Counted from the stretch's first letter, positions 9,395 through 18,471 are shown. The stretch is 64,000 nucleotides of DNA from Bacillus sp. FJAT-14578 (GCF_000504165.1 NZ_AYSE01000012.1:62001-126000); one strand, 5' to 3'. Translations and numbers: made by a program. The notes: generated from the sequence alone by a model not told the origin.

Positions 9395-9811
9395 ATGTCA
9401 GAAGAGCTCAAAAATAAAATTTTGACCATTTTAAGCAATCATAAAATCGGAACATTAGCGACCATTCAAGACAATTGCCCCTATGCTCGATTTATGATGT
9501 TTTTTCATGAGGATTTAGTGTTATACACGGCAACCAATAAAGATACTCACAAGGTAGATGAAATTATACAAAACCCAAATGTTCATATATTACTAGGATA
9601 TGAAGGAAAGGGATGGAATGATTCTTACGTTGAAATTGAAGCAACGGCCGCCATCTCTGATAATCAGGAGTTAAAGAACAAATATTGGAATGATTGCTTA
9701 ACGGAATGGCTACGCAGTCCTGATGATCCAGACTATATATTGCTTCAACTTACGCCGGAAAGCATTCGTTATTACGAAAAAGCGGGGAGCAAACCAGAGA
9801 TACTTCAATAA
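9395..9811 (+). CDS. pyridoxamine 5'-phosphate oxidase-like protein (YdaG/GSP26 type)
   Basis: A 138-residue split-barrel flavin-binding protein close to the B. subtilis general stress protein YdaG in length and motif order (KIGTLATI, ARFMMFFHEDLVLYT, NPNVHILLGY). Such proteins bind FMN or a related cofactor; the substrate is unknown. It is unlikely to be a true PNPOx. The ATG follows GAGGAG. No clear SigB promoter was found upstream, so stress control is not shown by the sequence. Confidence 0.85.
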   Translation: MSEELKNKILTILSNHKIGTLATIQDNCPYARFMMFFHEDLVLYTATNKDTHKVDEIIQNPNVHILLGYEGKGWNDSYVEIEATAAISDNQELKNKYWNDCLTEWLRSPDDPDYILLQLTPESIRYYEKAGSKPEILQ

Positions 9812-9853
9812 AGAAATTTTATGTTCTTACTGTCGTTTATGCGGGATAAAGAA

Positions 9854-9877
9854 GGGCCGGGATAAAAACCCCGGCCC
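9854..9877. terminator. shared hairpin between convergent genes
   Basis: GGGCCGG and CCGGCCC arms enclose an A-rich loop. A T run is weak on both sides, but the hairpin is GC-rich and lies in the 72-bp convergent gap. Confidence 0.6.
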
Positions 9878-9883
9878 TCCAAT

Positions 9884-10267
9884 TTAGATAAGTTCAAAGC
9901 TTTCTGTCACTTCAATGCTTTCGACAACAGATTGAACCATTGGACAGTTTTTACGAGCAAGCTCCATTGATTGCTCTACTTTTTCTTTCGGTAAATTGTT
10001 TCCTTTGATTACATAATGAATATGGATTTTTTCAATACGATTGGCCTTTTCTTCATTACGTACGACCTCTGTTTGAATGGTCATATCCTCTACTTCAAGA
10101 CGCTTCTTTTTCAAAATTTTACGTAAAACCCCTCCGCTGCATACCGCAATCGATGAGACCATAAGCTGATACGGGCGAAATCCGTATTCTTCTTCACCTG
10201 CAATATGTAGTTCCCCATACGGCAATTGAACCGTAAATCCAGTCTCTGGTTTCATTTTGAATTCCAT
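9884..10267 (-). CDS. OsmC-family peroxiredoxin-like protein
   Basis: A 127-residue OsmC/Ohr-fold protein. The two family cysteines are visible: one near residue 45 (SIAVCSGGVLRKI) and one near 107 (ARKNCPMVQSV). The set fits the OsmC-like subgroup better than Ohr. It likely reduces organic hydroperoxides or binds thiols. The ATG at 10267 is preferred over a GTG three codons upstream, which lies inside the AAAAGGAGTGA ribosome site. Confidence 0.85.
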   Translation of the reverse strand: MEFKMKPETGFTVQLPYGELHIAGEEEYGFRPYQLMVSSIAVCSGGVLRKILKKKRLEVEDMTIQTEVVRNEEKANRIEKIHIHYVIKGNNLPKEKVEQSMELARKNCPMVQSVVESIEVTESFELI

Positions 10268-10486
10268 GTTTCTCACTCCTTTTCTTTGTTATAGCACAAC
10301 CTTTTCATGCATACAAATGATACAACTGAATAACCCGGAAATTAGTGCGGGATAAGAAAAGCTTCCTTTAGTAAAATCTCCGATGCCCGTTAGATTCCCC
10401 ATCTGTGCTAAAAATCTCTTGCAAGGAGGCTCTACAACCTATACCATCAAAAAGGAACAATTTTATTAATTAGCGGAGATATACTT

Positions 10487-11659
10487 ATGAAAATAAATAC
10501 GATGCACCTTTGGATATTAGTTATGATCGTTGGCATTTCTGGCTTTTCTCAAGGCATGCTTCTGCCCGTTATTTCCATCATCTTTGAGCAGAATGGGATT
10601 TCTTCTTCCTTAAACGGTTTGCACGCAACGGCCCTTTATATTGGCATTTTGCTGGCATCTCCTTTTATGGAGCGACCTTTGCGAAAATACGGATATAAAT
10701 CCTTTCTTCTCTATGGAGGCTTACTGGTCATCATTTGCCTCTTCTGTTTTCCTTTATGGGGATCATTTTGGTTTTGGTTCCTATTGCGGTTGTTTATCGG
10801 TATCGGAGACCATGCGCTGCATTTTGGTACGCAAACATGGATTACTTCTTCTTCCGCTTCCAATCAGCTTGGTCGGAACATGTCCTTTTATGGAATATCT
10901 TTCGGGCTTGGATTTGCTCTTGGACCTTCAATTGTCCCGCTTTTGCATCTCCATTCGTCTTTACCCTTTATGATTACAAGCGCCGCAAGCTTAATTGTAT
11001 GGTGCTTGATTTTCCTGTTAAAGAATGAGTATCCCGTACAGGACGATGCTTCTCCTTCTTTTTCAAGTACCGCCAGACGCTTCGGCCAAGTAATAAGATA
11101 CGCATGGATTTCATTGCTTTTACCTTTTAGCTATGGTTTTTTAGAGGCGTCTCTTCACGGGAATTTTCCCGTTTACGCTTTACGAAAAGGCATCACCATT
11201 GAAGAGGTGTCCATCATCCTCCCTGCTTTTGCCTTTGGAAGCATCGTATCACAATTGCCGCTTGGAATGTTGAGTGATAAATACGGGAGAAGGCATGTGT
11301 TAGTCTTTGTCTTGACTGCCGGGTTCATAACCTTTTTATGTGCCAGTTTCGTGGAACACTCCATCATTGGCCTTATAGCTTCTCTATTCACAGCCGGCAT
11401 GCTTGTTGGATCTACCTTTTCCCTGGGGATTAGTTATATGACGGATTTGCTTCCAAAACCCTTGTTGCCTGCTGGAAATTTAATGTGCGGCATGGCTTTT
11501 GGCACCGGAAGTATAGCAGGCCCTTTTACAGGCGGCTTATTCATTGAGCTTTTTCCAAATGCCAGCTTTTTTTATGTTATCAGCCTTATGTTATTACTTG
11601 TTTTTTTGGCGTTACGATCTTTCAAACAAGAAAAGACAGTTTTCCATGATGCCGCTTAA
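10487..11659 (+). CDS. yfkF: MFS transporter YfkF
   Basis: A 390-residue major facilitator with 12 predicted hydrophobic segments. The loop 8-9 motif GMLSDKYGRR is the classic MFS signature (about residue 262). Substrate unknown; family members include drug and sugar exporters. The ATG has GGAG eight bases upstream. Position after chaA matches yfkF in B. subtilis, with the PPOX and OsmC genes inserted between. Confidence 0.85.
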   Translation: MKINTMHLWILVMIVGISGFSQGMLLPVISIIFEQNGISSSLNGLHATALYIGILLASPFMERPLRKYGYKSFLLYGGLLVIICLFCFPLWGSFWFWFLLRLFIGIGDHALHFGTQTWITSSSASNQLGRNMSFYGISFGLGFALGPSIVPLLHLHSSLPFMITSAASLIVWCLIFLLKNEYPVQDDASPSFSSTARRFGQVIRYAWISLLLPFSYGFLEASLHGNFPVYALRKGITIEEVSIILPAFAFGSIVSQLPLGMLSDKYGRRHVLVFVLTAGFITFLCASFVEHSIIGLIASLFTAGMLVGSTFSLGISYMTDLLPKPLLPAGNLMCGMAFGTGSIAGPFTGGLFIELFPNASFFYVISLMLLLVFLALRSFKQEKTVFHDAA

Positions 11660-11823
11660 CGGATATATGTAAACGGGACACTCCTTCTCGTTTCATATAT
11701 CCTTTTACTTTTTTTGCCTATTTTTCAAAAAAATGAACACAAAAATGAAATTCTGTTATATAATACAATTAACAATAATAAACTGTATTAAAACAGAAAA
11801 CAAATTGAAAGGGGCTAATGAAG

Positions 11824-11970
11824 ATGAGTCGACAAGAACGGAAAAACATGGTTGAATTTATTTCAAAGGTAAGGGAGCTAGACCGGGAGACTTTGATGTA
11901 TATGACAGATGCAGATATTGAACACATTTATAATGCTGTGTATTATCACCATGAAGAAATTGTAGAGTAG
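11824..11970 (+). CDS. BH0509-family small protein
   Basis: A 48-residue ORF starting MSRQERKNMVEFI, preceded by GAAAGGGGCTAATGAAG. I recognise it as the short BH0509 family found in Bacillus; function unknown. It is predicted to be two amphipathic helices with a His-rich end (YYHHEEIVE). It stands alone in the intergenic region, upstream of the metal ATPase leader. Confidence 0.75.
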   Translation: MSRQERKNMVEFISKVRELDRETLMYMTDADIEHIYNAVYYHHEEIVE

Positions 11971-12088
11971 GGTCCTTTTTAATCACCAAGCGATCGTTTC
12001 ATCATATATTAACTGAAAATAATCTTTTTCAACATCTTTAATTCATGATACAATGTAAATAAAACAAATATAGGAAAAAGAAAGATGC

Positions 12089-12130
12089 TGCTATCTATTT
12101 TAGATGGCAGCTTTCGTGCTTTTTTAGGGG
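12089..12130 (+). terminator. hairpin with T tract upstream of the metal ATPase
   Basis: GCTGCTATCTA pairs with TAGATGGCAGC (one wobble) and is followed by a T-rich stretch. It may end the BH0509 transcript or act in the ATPase leader. Confidence 0.5.
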
Positions 12131-12134
12131 TAAT

Positions 12135-12153
12135 GATTCTGATTCTAATTATC
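12135..12153 (+). promoter_or_regulatory. Fur-family box upstream of the metal ATPase
   Basis: GATTCTGATTCTAATTATC matches the classic 19-bp Fur box at 14 of 19 positions, with the right half (AATTATC) intact. It lies 56 bp before the start codon. Fur, PerR and Zur boxes are related, so which regulator binds cannot be told from the site alone. Confidence 0.5.
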
Positions 12154-12208
12154 AATTGAAAAGAAAGCCGCAACCCCCTGTTGCAATCAAATAAAAGGAG
12201 TGATATGT

Positions 12209-14125
12209 ATGGAAGCCAATGTAATAGTAAAACGAAAAACAGCAGAAAAACCCTCTTCTTTTGCCGCTTTCCTTTCCGCCCATGGCGAATTAATAGCGGC
12301 TTTATTATGCGGTGTTCTTATTTTAGCTGGATGGATTGTATCCATAAACAATGATTCAGCTCTGTCTGTTACATTGTTTGTATTAGCCTATATGATTGGA
12401 GGATACGCAAAAGCGAAAGAAGGTATTGAAGAAACGATTGAGAATCGGGAACTCAATGTTGAGATGCTGATGATTTTTGCCGCTATCGGGTCTGCCATCA
12501 TCGGTTATTGGACAGAAGGAGCCATGCTCATCTTCATTTTCGCGTTAAGCGGTGCCCTTGAAACATATACAATGAATAAAAGTCATCGGGAAATCACTTC
12601 TTTAATGGAACTTCAGCCAGAGCAAGCAACTCGTATCCGCAATGGAATAGAAGAAATTGTTCATGTATCCGAACTTTCTATTGGCGATTGCATCCTTGTT
12701 AAACCAGGTGAGCGTTTGCCTTCTGACGGCATGATCGTAACAGGTGAAACAACCATTGATCAATCTGCCATTACAGGAGAAGCCGTTCCCGTTTTTAAAG
12801 CTGGAAAAGATGAAGTCTTTGCGGGGACTGTCAACTTAAAAGGGGCCATCACCGTCGAAATCACCAAAAATTCGCAAGAAACGTTGTTTCAAAAAATCAT
12901 TCAGCTCGTACAAAGCGCACAAAGCGAAAAATCTCCTTCCCAGCTTTTTATCGAAAAATTTGAAGGTATTTATGTAAAGATCGTCCTAATTAGTGTAGGA
13001 GTTATGATATTTCTCCCTCACTACGCACTTGGCTGGAGCTGGACAGAGACATTTTACCGGGCCATGATTTTACTTGTTGTAGCTTCACCGTGCGCTCTCG
13101 TTGCTTCCATTATGCCCGCCTCTTTGTCCGCTATTTCGAACGGGGCCCGAAAAGGGATTCTATTTAAAGGCGGCGTGCATCTGGAACGTCTTACCCACCT
13201 ACAAGCGATTGCCCTTGATAAAACCGGTACTTTGACAAAGGGAAAACCGGAAGTAACAAACGTCATCATTCGCTCTGATGTAAATGAAACCGAGTTTTTG
13301 CAAAAGATTTCATCCATTGAACGTCAATCTAATCATCCATTGGCACAGGCTATTGTAAAACATGCAAAAGAACAAGGATGCGAACCGCTGCTGCCGCCTG
13401 ATTATCTAGAAGATGTACCGGGTTGGGGGGTCATCGGTTCTGTTGGAAAAGAAGAGTGGAAAGTCGGGAAAGCTGAGTTCGTAGGAAAAGACGAAGCTCT
13501 TTCTTTTCAAAACTCTATTGCTCTCACACTTGCGGAGGAAGGTAAAACCATTGTGTTTGCCAAGGATTCAAAAGGAATCATCGGTCTTCTTGCCCTAAAA
13601 GATGTTGTTCGTGAAGAAACCGCTTCTGCGCTGGAACATTTAAAACAGCTTGGTGTTTATACGGTCATGCTGACGGGAGATGGGGAGAAAACGGCTGAAG
13701 CCATCGCCAAGGAATGTCATGTAGACCATTATATGGCCGAATGTCTTCCAGAAGAAAAAGTTAACAAGATTAAAGACCTAAAAGGGGAATTTGAGACCGT
13801 CGCGATGGTCGGAGACGGAATTAATGATGCACCGGCCCTTGCAACGGCCCATGTCGGGATTGCCATGGGAGAAGGAACGGATGTAGCACTGGAAACAGCT
13901 GATATTGTATTAATGAAAAATGATTTATCAAAAATTGCAGAAGCGATGGAACTATCAAAAAGAATGAACAAAATCGTGAAGCAAAATGTTATCTTTTCAA
14001 TTACCGTCATCATTTTCCTTATTTGTTCCAATTTCCTTCAATTTCTTGACTTGCCTTTTGGTGTCATTGGACATGAAGGAAGTACGATATTGGTCATATT
14101 GAATAGCTTGCGCCTCTTAAAATAA
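12209..14125 (+). CDS. zosA: P1B-type metal-transporting ATPase with SPC motif (ZosA-like)
   Basis: A 638-residue heavy-metal P-type ATPase. The transmembrane metal motif is SPC (S293-P294-C295), not CPC, which places it in the P1B-4 group (Co/Zn/Fe); ZosA and PfeT are relatives to consider in B. subtilis. Other motifs: TGEAVP actuator, DKTGT with phosphorylated D337, the HP nucleotide-binding motif (SNHPLA), and GDGINDAP. There is no N-terminal metal-binding domain; its length is near that of ZosA. Direction (import or efflux) cannot be read from sequence. The ATG at 12209 is preferred to a GTG three codons earlier, which overlaps the AAAAGGAG ribosome site. Confidence 0.88.
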   Translation: MEANVIVKRKTAEKPSSFAAFLSAHGELIAALLCGVLILAGWIVSINNDSALSVTLFVLAYMIGGYAKAKEGIEETIENRELNVEMLMIFAAIGSAIIGYWTEGAMLIFIFALSGALETYTMNKSHREITSLMELQPEQATRIRNGIEEIVHVSELSIGDCILVKPGERLPSDGMIVTGETTIDQSAITGEAVPVFKAGKDEVFAGTVNLKGAITVEITKNSQETLFQKIIQLVQSAQSEKSPSQLFIEKFEGIYVKIVLISVGVMIFLPHYALGWSWTETFYRAMILLVVASPCALVASIMPASLSAISNGARKGILFKGGVHLERLTHLQAIALDKTGTLTKGKPEVTNVIIRSDVNETEFLQKISSIERQSNHPLAQAIVKHAKEQGCEPLLPPDYLEDVPGWGVIGSVGKEEWKVGKAEFVGKDEALSFQNSIALTLAEEGKTIVFAKDSKGIIGLLALKDVVREETASALEHLKQLGVYTVMLTGDGEKTAEAIAKECHVDHYMAECLPEEKVNKIKDLKGEFETVAMVGDGINDAPALATAHVGIAMGEGTDVALETADIVLMKNDLSKIAEAMELSKRMNKIVKQNVIFSITVIIFLICSNFLQFLDLPFGVIGHEGSTILVILNSLRLLK

Positions 14126-14146
14126 GAAAAGGCAAAGGAAACTAAA

Positions 14147-14178
14147 ACAGCTTAGGGAAGACCCTAAGCTGTTTTTTT
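14147..14178. terminator. terminator shared by the ATPase gene and the 34-residue ORF
   Basis: An 11-bp stem ACAGCTTAGGG with CCCTAAGCTGT is followed by seven T rightward; leftward there is an AAAA-rich flank that gives T in that transcript. Confidence 0.85.
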
Positions 14179-14281
14179 AATGGTAACCGTTTTGACCATT
14201 TTGACTGCCGCTTGTTTTATGTTTAGGGCGACTCTTTCCTTTTTGCTTTGTACCGCCGTCTTTCTTTGTGTGTTTTGCCAT
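14177..14281 (-). CDS. 34-residue basic peptide, unrecognised
   Basis: ATG at 14281 follows a strong AGAGGAGG site. The product begins MAKHTKKDGGTKQKGKSRP and is rich in Lys, Gly, Gln and Asn, resembling in composition small spore or RNA-associated Bacillus peptides. I do not recognise the family. Its stop abuts the terminator at 14147-14178. A strong ribosome site plus a terminator argue that it is real. Confidence 0.6.
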   Translation of the reverse strand: MAKHTKKDGGTKQKGKSRPKHKTSGSQNGQNGYH

Positions 14282-14375
14282 GAAATGTAATCCTCCTCTA
14301 AAAAGTATTTGATTACATCATATAGTATGGCTGTTTATGCCTTGTCTGTTGCCTGGTAATATGTGTGTGTACGAT

Positions 14376-15215
14376 TCATGAAAGACCGTGATGCTTTTGG
14401 CGATAAATCGCGTTGACTTCTCCGCCTATGATAATAATCATACCTGATATATAGAGCCATAATAACAAAATAATAATACCTCCTAAGCTTCCATATGTAG
14501 CCGTATAATTCCCGAAGTTTCCGACATAATACGAAAATATGAGAGAAGCAACCATCCAGCCAAAAGTCGCGAAGGCTGACCCTCTTGTCACTTCTTGCAG
14601 CTTTAAATGTTTATTCGGTGCAAAGTAATAAAGTCCTGTAAAGACGATAAACAAAATCATCGCACTTAAAATCCATCTTGAAGTGGACCAAATGGTCAAA
14701 AATGTATCAGACAACCCAAAAGTGGAAAATAAATATAGACCAATCGCTTTCCCGAAAACCGGAAGAAGCAAAGCGGTTATGATGACAAAAATCATGCCGA
14801 CTGTCAAAAGCATGGCCATTCCTCTTGCGACAAGAAAAGACCTGCTCTCTTCCACTTCATAAGCACGGTTAAACGCTCTGACAATCGCGTTTATCCCATT
14901 AGAAGCAGACCAAATGGTCGCGATGATTCCAAATGATAAAAGACCTTCATTATGTGAACCGAGAATCGCATCCAGATTTACTTCAATCATTTTCATCGTC
15001 TGTTCCGGAGCAAATTCGCGAATTAAATTCAAGACATCTTTGGGCTCTAAAGGAAAAAAACCAATCAATGTAATCAAGAAGATCAAAAATGGAAATAGAG
15101 AAAGAAGAAAATAATAAGCCAGCTCTGCAGCACGACTTGGAATTTCATTTCGATAAAACCTCGTCACCAATTCCTTCAACCACGAAGAAGAACTCGTTCG
15201 CTCTATATTTTCCAT
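14376..15215 (-). CDS. yfkH: YihY/BrkB-family membrane protein YfkH
   Basis: A 279-residue integral membrane protein with about six hydrophobic segments and the family motif around RAAELAYYFLLSLFPFLIF (about 24-42). The role is unknown; it is not RNase BN, as once annotated. The ATG follows GAGAGGTG. It sits 12 bp downstream of the YtxH-domain gene and likely shares its transcript. Position matches yfkH in B. subtilis. Confidence 0.9.
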   Translation of the reverse strand: MENIERTSSSSWLKELVTRFYRNEIPSRAAELAYYFLLSLFPFLIFLITLIGFFPLEPKDVLNLIREFAPEQTMKMIEVNLDAILGSHNEGLLSFGIIATIWSASNGINAIVRAFNRAYEVEESRSFLVARGMAMLLTVGMIFVIITALLLPVFGKAIGLYLFSTFGLSDTFLTIWSTSRWILSAMILFIVFTGLYYFAPNKHLKLQEVTRGSAFATFGWMVASLIFSYYVGNFGNYTATYGSLGGIIILLLWLYISGMIIIIGGEVNAIYRQKHHGLS

Positions 15216-15227
15216 ATATTCACCTCT

Positions 15228-15575
15228 CTATTGATGAAGAGAATGTTCGTTTGACTCTTCTGCTGTAAAAACCTCTTTCGTTTCTTTTACGATATCAAGA
15301 ACTTGCGGTGTTACTTCCCTGAGTTCATCTACTTTTCCCGCTATAAAAGAAACATCCTCCGAAATATGTTCTACCGTTTCTTTAAATTCATTGAATTTTT
15401 CTTTTATCGCTTCCTGTGTTTGCTTTGGATTTTTTATCGCCTTGGTTACTTGAGCACCAAGCTTGCGGCTTCCTTCTATCACATGATCCCTTGTCTGTTT
15501 ATCAAACATGGAAACGGCCGCTCCCACTAAAGCACCAATTAAAATGCCATCCAATAATCTGCTTCTTTTTTCCAT
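15228..15575 (-). CDS. YtxH-domain protein
   Basis: A 115-residue protein with a short N-terminal hydrophobic segment (ILIGALVGAAVSMF, about 11-24) followed by a long helix-rich region with heptad spacing. YtxH-domain proteins are often general stress proteins in Bacillus. It is transcribed with yfkH and starts after AGGAGGAG. The C terminus is acidic. Function unknown. Confidence 0.8.
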   Translation of the reverse strand: MEKRSRLLDGILIGALVGAAVSMFDKQTRDHVIEGSRKLGAQVTKAIKNPKQTQEAIKEKFNEFKETVEHISEDVSFIAGKVDELREVTPQVLDIVKETKEVFTAEESNEHSLHQ

Positions 15576-15614
15576 ATTTTTTCTCCTCCTTTGTTTCTCC
15601 TATCCACTCTCAAC

Positions 15615-16088
15615 CTAAACATGAAAATGTTTATCCATAATATCGGCCAACAAGTTTTCGCATCCTTTTGTTACCAGTTCATACACTTCGTCAAAATTCC
15701 CGGTAAAATAAGGATCCGGTACATCGTTCAATTGAGCGTCGGGCACAAAGTCTAATAAGCGGCCAACGTATCCTGCTTTATTAAATCCAGTCATTTCCCT
15801 CAAGTTTCCAATGTTCTCTGCATCCATCGCAATAATATAATCAAAATCTGTTAGGTCGCTCTCCTTTACTTGGCGAGCTTTAATTCCTTCAAAGCCGATC
15901 TGATTTTTTGTCAAGATGTCCCGAGTTCCTTGATGGGGAGGATTGCCGATATGCCAGTCACCTGTTCCTGCCGAATCAATCGCAATTTGATTCCCCATCC
16001 CTCTCTCTTTGACCAAATGACGAAAAATCGCTTCTGCCATAGGTGAACGGCAAATATTCCCTAAACATACAAACAACACTTTTACCAT
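15615..16088 (-). CDS. yfkJ: low-molecular-weight protein tyrosine phosphatase YfkJ
   Basis: A 157-residue LMW-PTP with the active-site loop CLGNICRSP (nucleophile C8, R14) and the general-acid loop DVPDPYF near 120. It removes phosphate from tyrosine residues in proteins. The open frame extends 51 codons upstream, but the ATG at 16088 is placed at the family start and follows AAAAGGAGAACG. It diverges from yfkK. Confidence 0.93.
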   Translation of the reverse strand: MVKVLFVCLGNICRSPMAEAIFRHLVKERGMGNQIAIDSAGTGDWHIGNPPHQGTRDILTKNQIGFEGIKARQVKESDLTDFDYIIAMDAENIGNLREMTGFNKAGYVGRLLDFVPDAQLNDVPDPYFTGNFDEVYELVTKGCENLLADIMDKHFHV

Positions 16089-16228
16089 TTTCGTTCTCCT
16101 TTTAATTTGATTTACACACATTATATACAAACGATCAAAAAAATGGAAAGTTCCCCCTCCCTTACAGTAGTTTTCTTTATGTTGAAACATGTTATAATGA
16201 AAAAAAACAGGCGGAAGGACTGAAAAAA

Positions 16229-16456
16229 GTGAATTTATCACAAAAAACTACCGAAAATGTTGAATTCATGATTGAAGCAATTAAAGAGAAATTGAAAGTA
16301 TTGAATTTTGGTGCTATTAAGCCTTCCCACTTTGATGAAGAAATGTATGAAGAACTGCGCGACATTTATGATTTAGTCATGAAGAAAAACTCCTTCAGCC
16401 CAAATGAAATGCAAGCCATTGTTGAAGAATTAGGAAGCTTACGTAAACAAGCCTAG
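16229..16456 (+). CDS. yfkK: DUF1128 protein YfkK
   Basis: A 75-residue helical protein of the DUF1128 family, conserved beside yfkJ in Bacillus. Start is a GTG with GGAAGGACTG upstream. No catalytic motif is apparent and its function is unknown. Confidence 0.87.
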   Translation: MNLSQKTTENVEFMIEAIKEKLKVLNFGAIKPSHFDEEMYEELRDIYDLVMKKNSFSPNEMQAIVEELGSLRKQA

Positions 16457-16500
16457 AAAAATCGTCTCTATCTTCCTTCAACTGGATAGAGGCGATTTTT
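16457..16500 (+). terminator. yfkK terminator
   Basis: AAAATCGTCTCTATC pairs with GATAGAGGCGATTTTT (one G-T wobble) around a 12-base loop. Confidence 0.85.
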
Positions 16501-16571
16501 CTTTAAGAGTTTCTAAAAAAACATTGACGAAAAAAGGTCTGACCTTTAGAATGAATCAAAATAAAGAAAAA

Positions 16572-16645
16572 CCACTCGTATAATCTTGGTGATATGGTCC
16601 AAGAGTCTCTACCAAACTACCGTAAATAGTTGGACTACGAGAGTT
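16572..16645 (+). ncRNA. purine riboswitch aptamer, guanine class
   Basis: The conserved core is complete: P1 (CTCGTA 16575-16580 with TACGAG 16636-16641), TATAAT, the P2 arm CTTGG/CCAAG with loop TGATATGG, the junction TCTACC, and the P3 loop CCGTAAA. The specificity base in GGACTACGAG (equivalent to position 74) is C, which in characterised members selects guanine or hypoxanthine; adenine aptamers have U. It leads adenine deaminase. Confidence 0.93.
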
Positions 16646-16689
16646 GAACACACTACCCGTCTATTCTCTTCTTATGTTCTTCTCTTTTT

Positions 16690-16725
16690 TAGTCTAACTA
16701 CTTCTTTATTTTCAGAAAGGAGTAG
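16690..16725 (+). promoter_or_regulatory. riboswitch expression platform hiding the ribosome site
   Basis: CTACTTCTTT (16698-16707) pairs with AAAGGAGTAG (16716-16725) with one wobble, burying the AAAGGAG ribosome site of adeC. Overlapping it, TAGTCTAACTA (16690-16700) can instead pair over 11 bases with TAGTTGGACTA (16627-16637) in the aptamer. The two folds exclude each other. No intrinsic terminator is seen, so translational control is inferred. Confidence 0.75.
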
Positions 16726-16730
16726 ACATC

Positions 16731-18461
16731 ATGAACAAAACAAAACTCTGCACTCAAATTTCTGCCTCCGGCAAAAAAATTCCAGCTGATATAGTAATCA
16801 AAAACGGAAAAATCATTGATGTATTCAATCTCGATATTATAGAGGGCGATGTTGCCATTTCTGAAGGAATGATCATCGGAATTGGAAACTATGAGGGAAA
16901 CATTACGATTGATGCACAAGGACGTTATATTTCACCTGCTTTCATTGACAGTCATGTGCACATTGAATCTTCTATGGTAACCCCAAGAGAATTTTCAAAA
17001 CTCGTCGTTCCTCACGGTGTAACCACTGTTATTACAGACCCACACGAAATTGCCAACGTCGCAGGCAGTAAGGGCATAAAGTTCATGCTTGATGATTCAG
17101 TGCACCTTCCTCTTGATGTGATGGTCATGCTTCCTTCAAGCGTACCGGCCACTCCATTCGAAAATGCCGGGGCTGTCCTTCATGCCGAAGACTTAAAACC
17201 ATTTTATAAGCATCCCAGAGTTCTCGGATTAGCAGAAGTCATGGATTTCCCTTCTGTAAGGGATTACTCCCCAGACATGATTAACAAATTAGCGGACGCT
17301 GTTGCTGGAAATGCTTTGATTGACGGCCATGCAGCCGGTCTGGACGAAACAGGAATCAATATATATCGCACTGCCGGCATCTCCACCGATCATGAATGCA
17401 CGAATGCAGAAGAAGCGTTAGAACGCTTAAGAAGAGGTATGTATTTATTGATTCGGGAAGGGTCTGTCGCAAAAGACTTGAAATCATTAATCCCTGTTGT
17501 GAATGAACGAAATGCCCGCCGCTGCCTGTTTTGTACAGACGACAAACATCTCGATGATTTACTTGTAGAAGGTTCTGTTGATCATAATGTACGTCTTGCC
17601 ATTCAAGAAGGACTTGATCCGTTGCTAGCCATTCAAATGGCCTCATTGAATGCCGCTGAATGCTATCAATTGAAACGAAAAGGAGCCATTGCTCCCGGTT
17701 ACAAGGCTGATTTTTTACTTTTGGATAACTTGGAAAACGTAGAAATTTATCAAGTATACAAAGATGGAAAACTAGCGGCGGAACAAGGAGTGTGTGCAGC
17801 CTCTTTCTTGGCCCATGAAACAGAAACGGACACATTGATGGACTCTGTTCACACTGCCGCTCTTACTCAGGGACATTTTAGTATAACCATGACAAACCCT
17901 TTGGCCCATGTGATTGGAATCATCCCCAACAGCTTGGTCACCAAACATCTGATTGAGGAGGTCAATGTCCAAAACGCACAATTTATCCCTTCTATTGAAA
18001 AAGATCAATTAAAGCTTGCGGTGATTGAACGCCATCATCATACAGGCAATATCGGTCTTGGAATTGTGAAAGGATTTGGATTGACTTCCGGGGCGATCGC
18101 GACTACCATTGCACATGACTCTCATAATATTGTGGCAGTCGGGACGAACGATGATGATATGCTCTATGCTGTTGAAGAATTAAAAAGACTGCAAGGAGGC
18201 ATCACTATTGTTCAAAACCAACAAACGATTGCTTCTCTTTCTTTACCGATTGGCGGATTGATGACGAATCAACCGTTCGGGCAAGTCAATGAATCGCTTC
18301 ATAAACTTGATGCAGCCTTAAAACAAATCGGGGCATCACAAGCCTTCAATCCTTTACTGACCCTTTCCTTTTTAAGCTTGCCGGTCATCCCTGAACTGAA
18401 ACTAACGGATAAAGGTTTATTTGATGTCAAAACATTTAAGCATATTAATGTTCAAGCATAG
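16731..18461 (+). CDS. adeC: adenine deaminase
   Basis: A 576-residue amidohydrolase that converts adenine to hypoxanthine and ammonia in purine salvage. Length fits the family. Metal-binding motif DSHVHIESSM is near residue 75, the HAAGLDE motif near 201, and the TDDKH motif near 266. The ATG follows AGAAAGGAG, which the leader can sequester. With a guanine-class riboswitch in front, its product hypoxanthine could repress its own synthesis. Confidence 0.95.
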   Translation: MNKTKLCTQISASGKKIPADIVIKNGKIIDVFNLDIIEGDVAISEGMIIGIGNYEGNITIDAQGRYISPAFIDSHVHIESSMVTPREFSKLVVPHGVTTVITDPHEIANVAGSKGIKFMLDDSVHLPLDVMVMLPSSVPATPFENAGAVLHAEDLKPFYKHPRVLGLAEVMDFPSVRDYSPDMINKLADAVAGNALIDGHAAGLDETGINIYRTAGISTDHECTNAEEALERLRRGMYLLIREGSVAKDLKSLIPVVNERNARRCLFCTDDKHLDDLLVEGSVDHNVRLAIQEGLDPLLAIQMASLNAAECYQLKRKGAIAPGYKADFLLLDNLENVEIYQVYKDGKLAAEQGVCAASFLAHETETDTLMDSVHTAALTQGHFSITMTNPLAHVIGIIPNSLVTKHLIEEVNVQNAQFIPSIEKDQLKLAVIERHHHTGNIGLGIVKGFGLTSGAIATTIAHDSHNIVAVGTNDDDMLYAVEELKRLQGGITIVQNQQTIASLSLPIGGLMTNQPFGQVNESLHKLDAALKQIGASQAFNPLLTLSFLSLPVIPELKLTDKGLFDVKTFKHINVQA

Positions 18462-18471
18462 ATATGAAACG

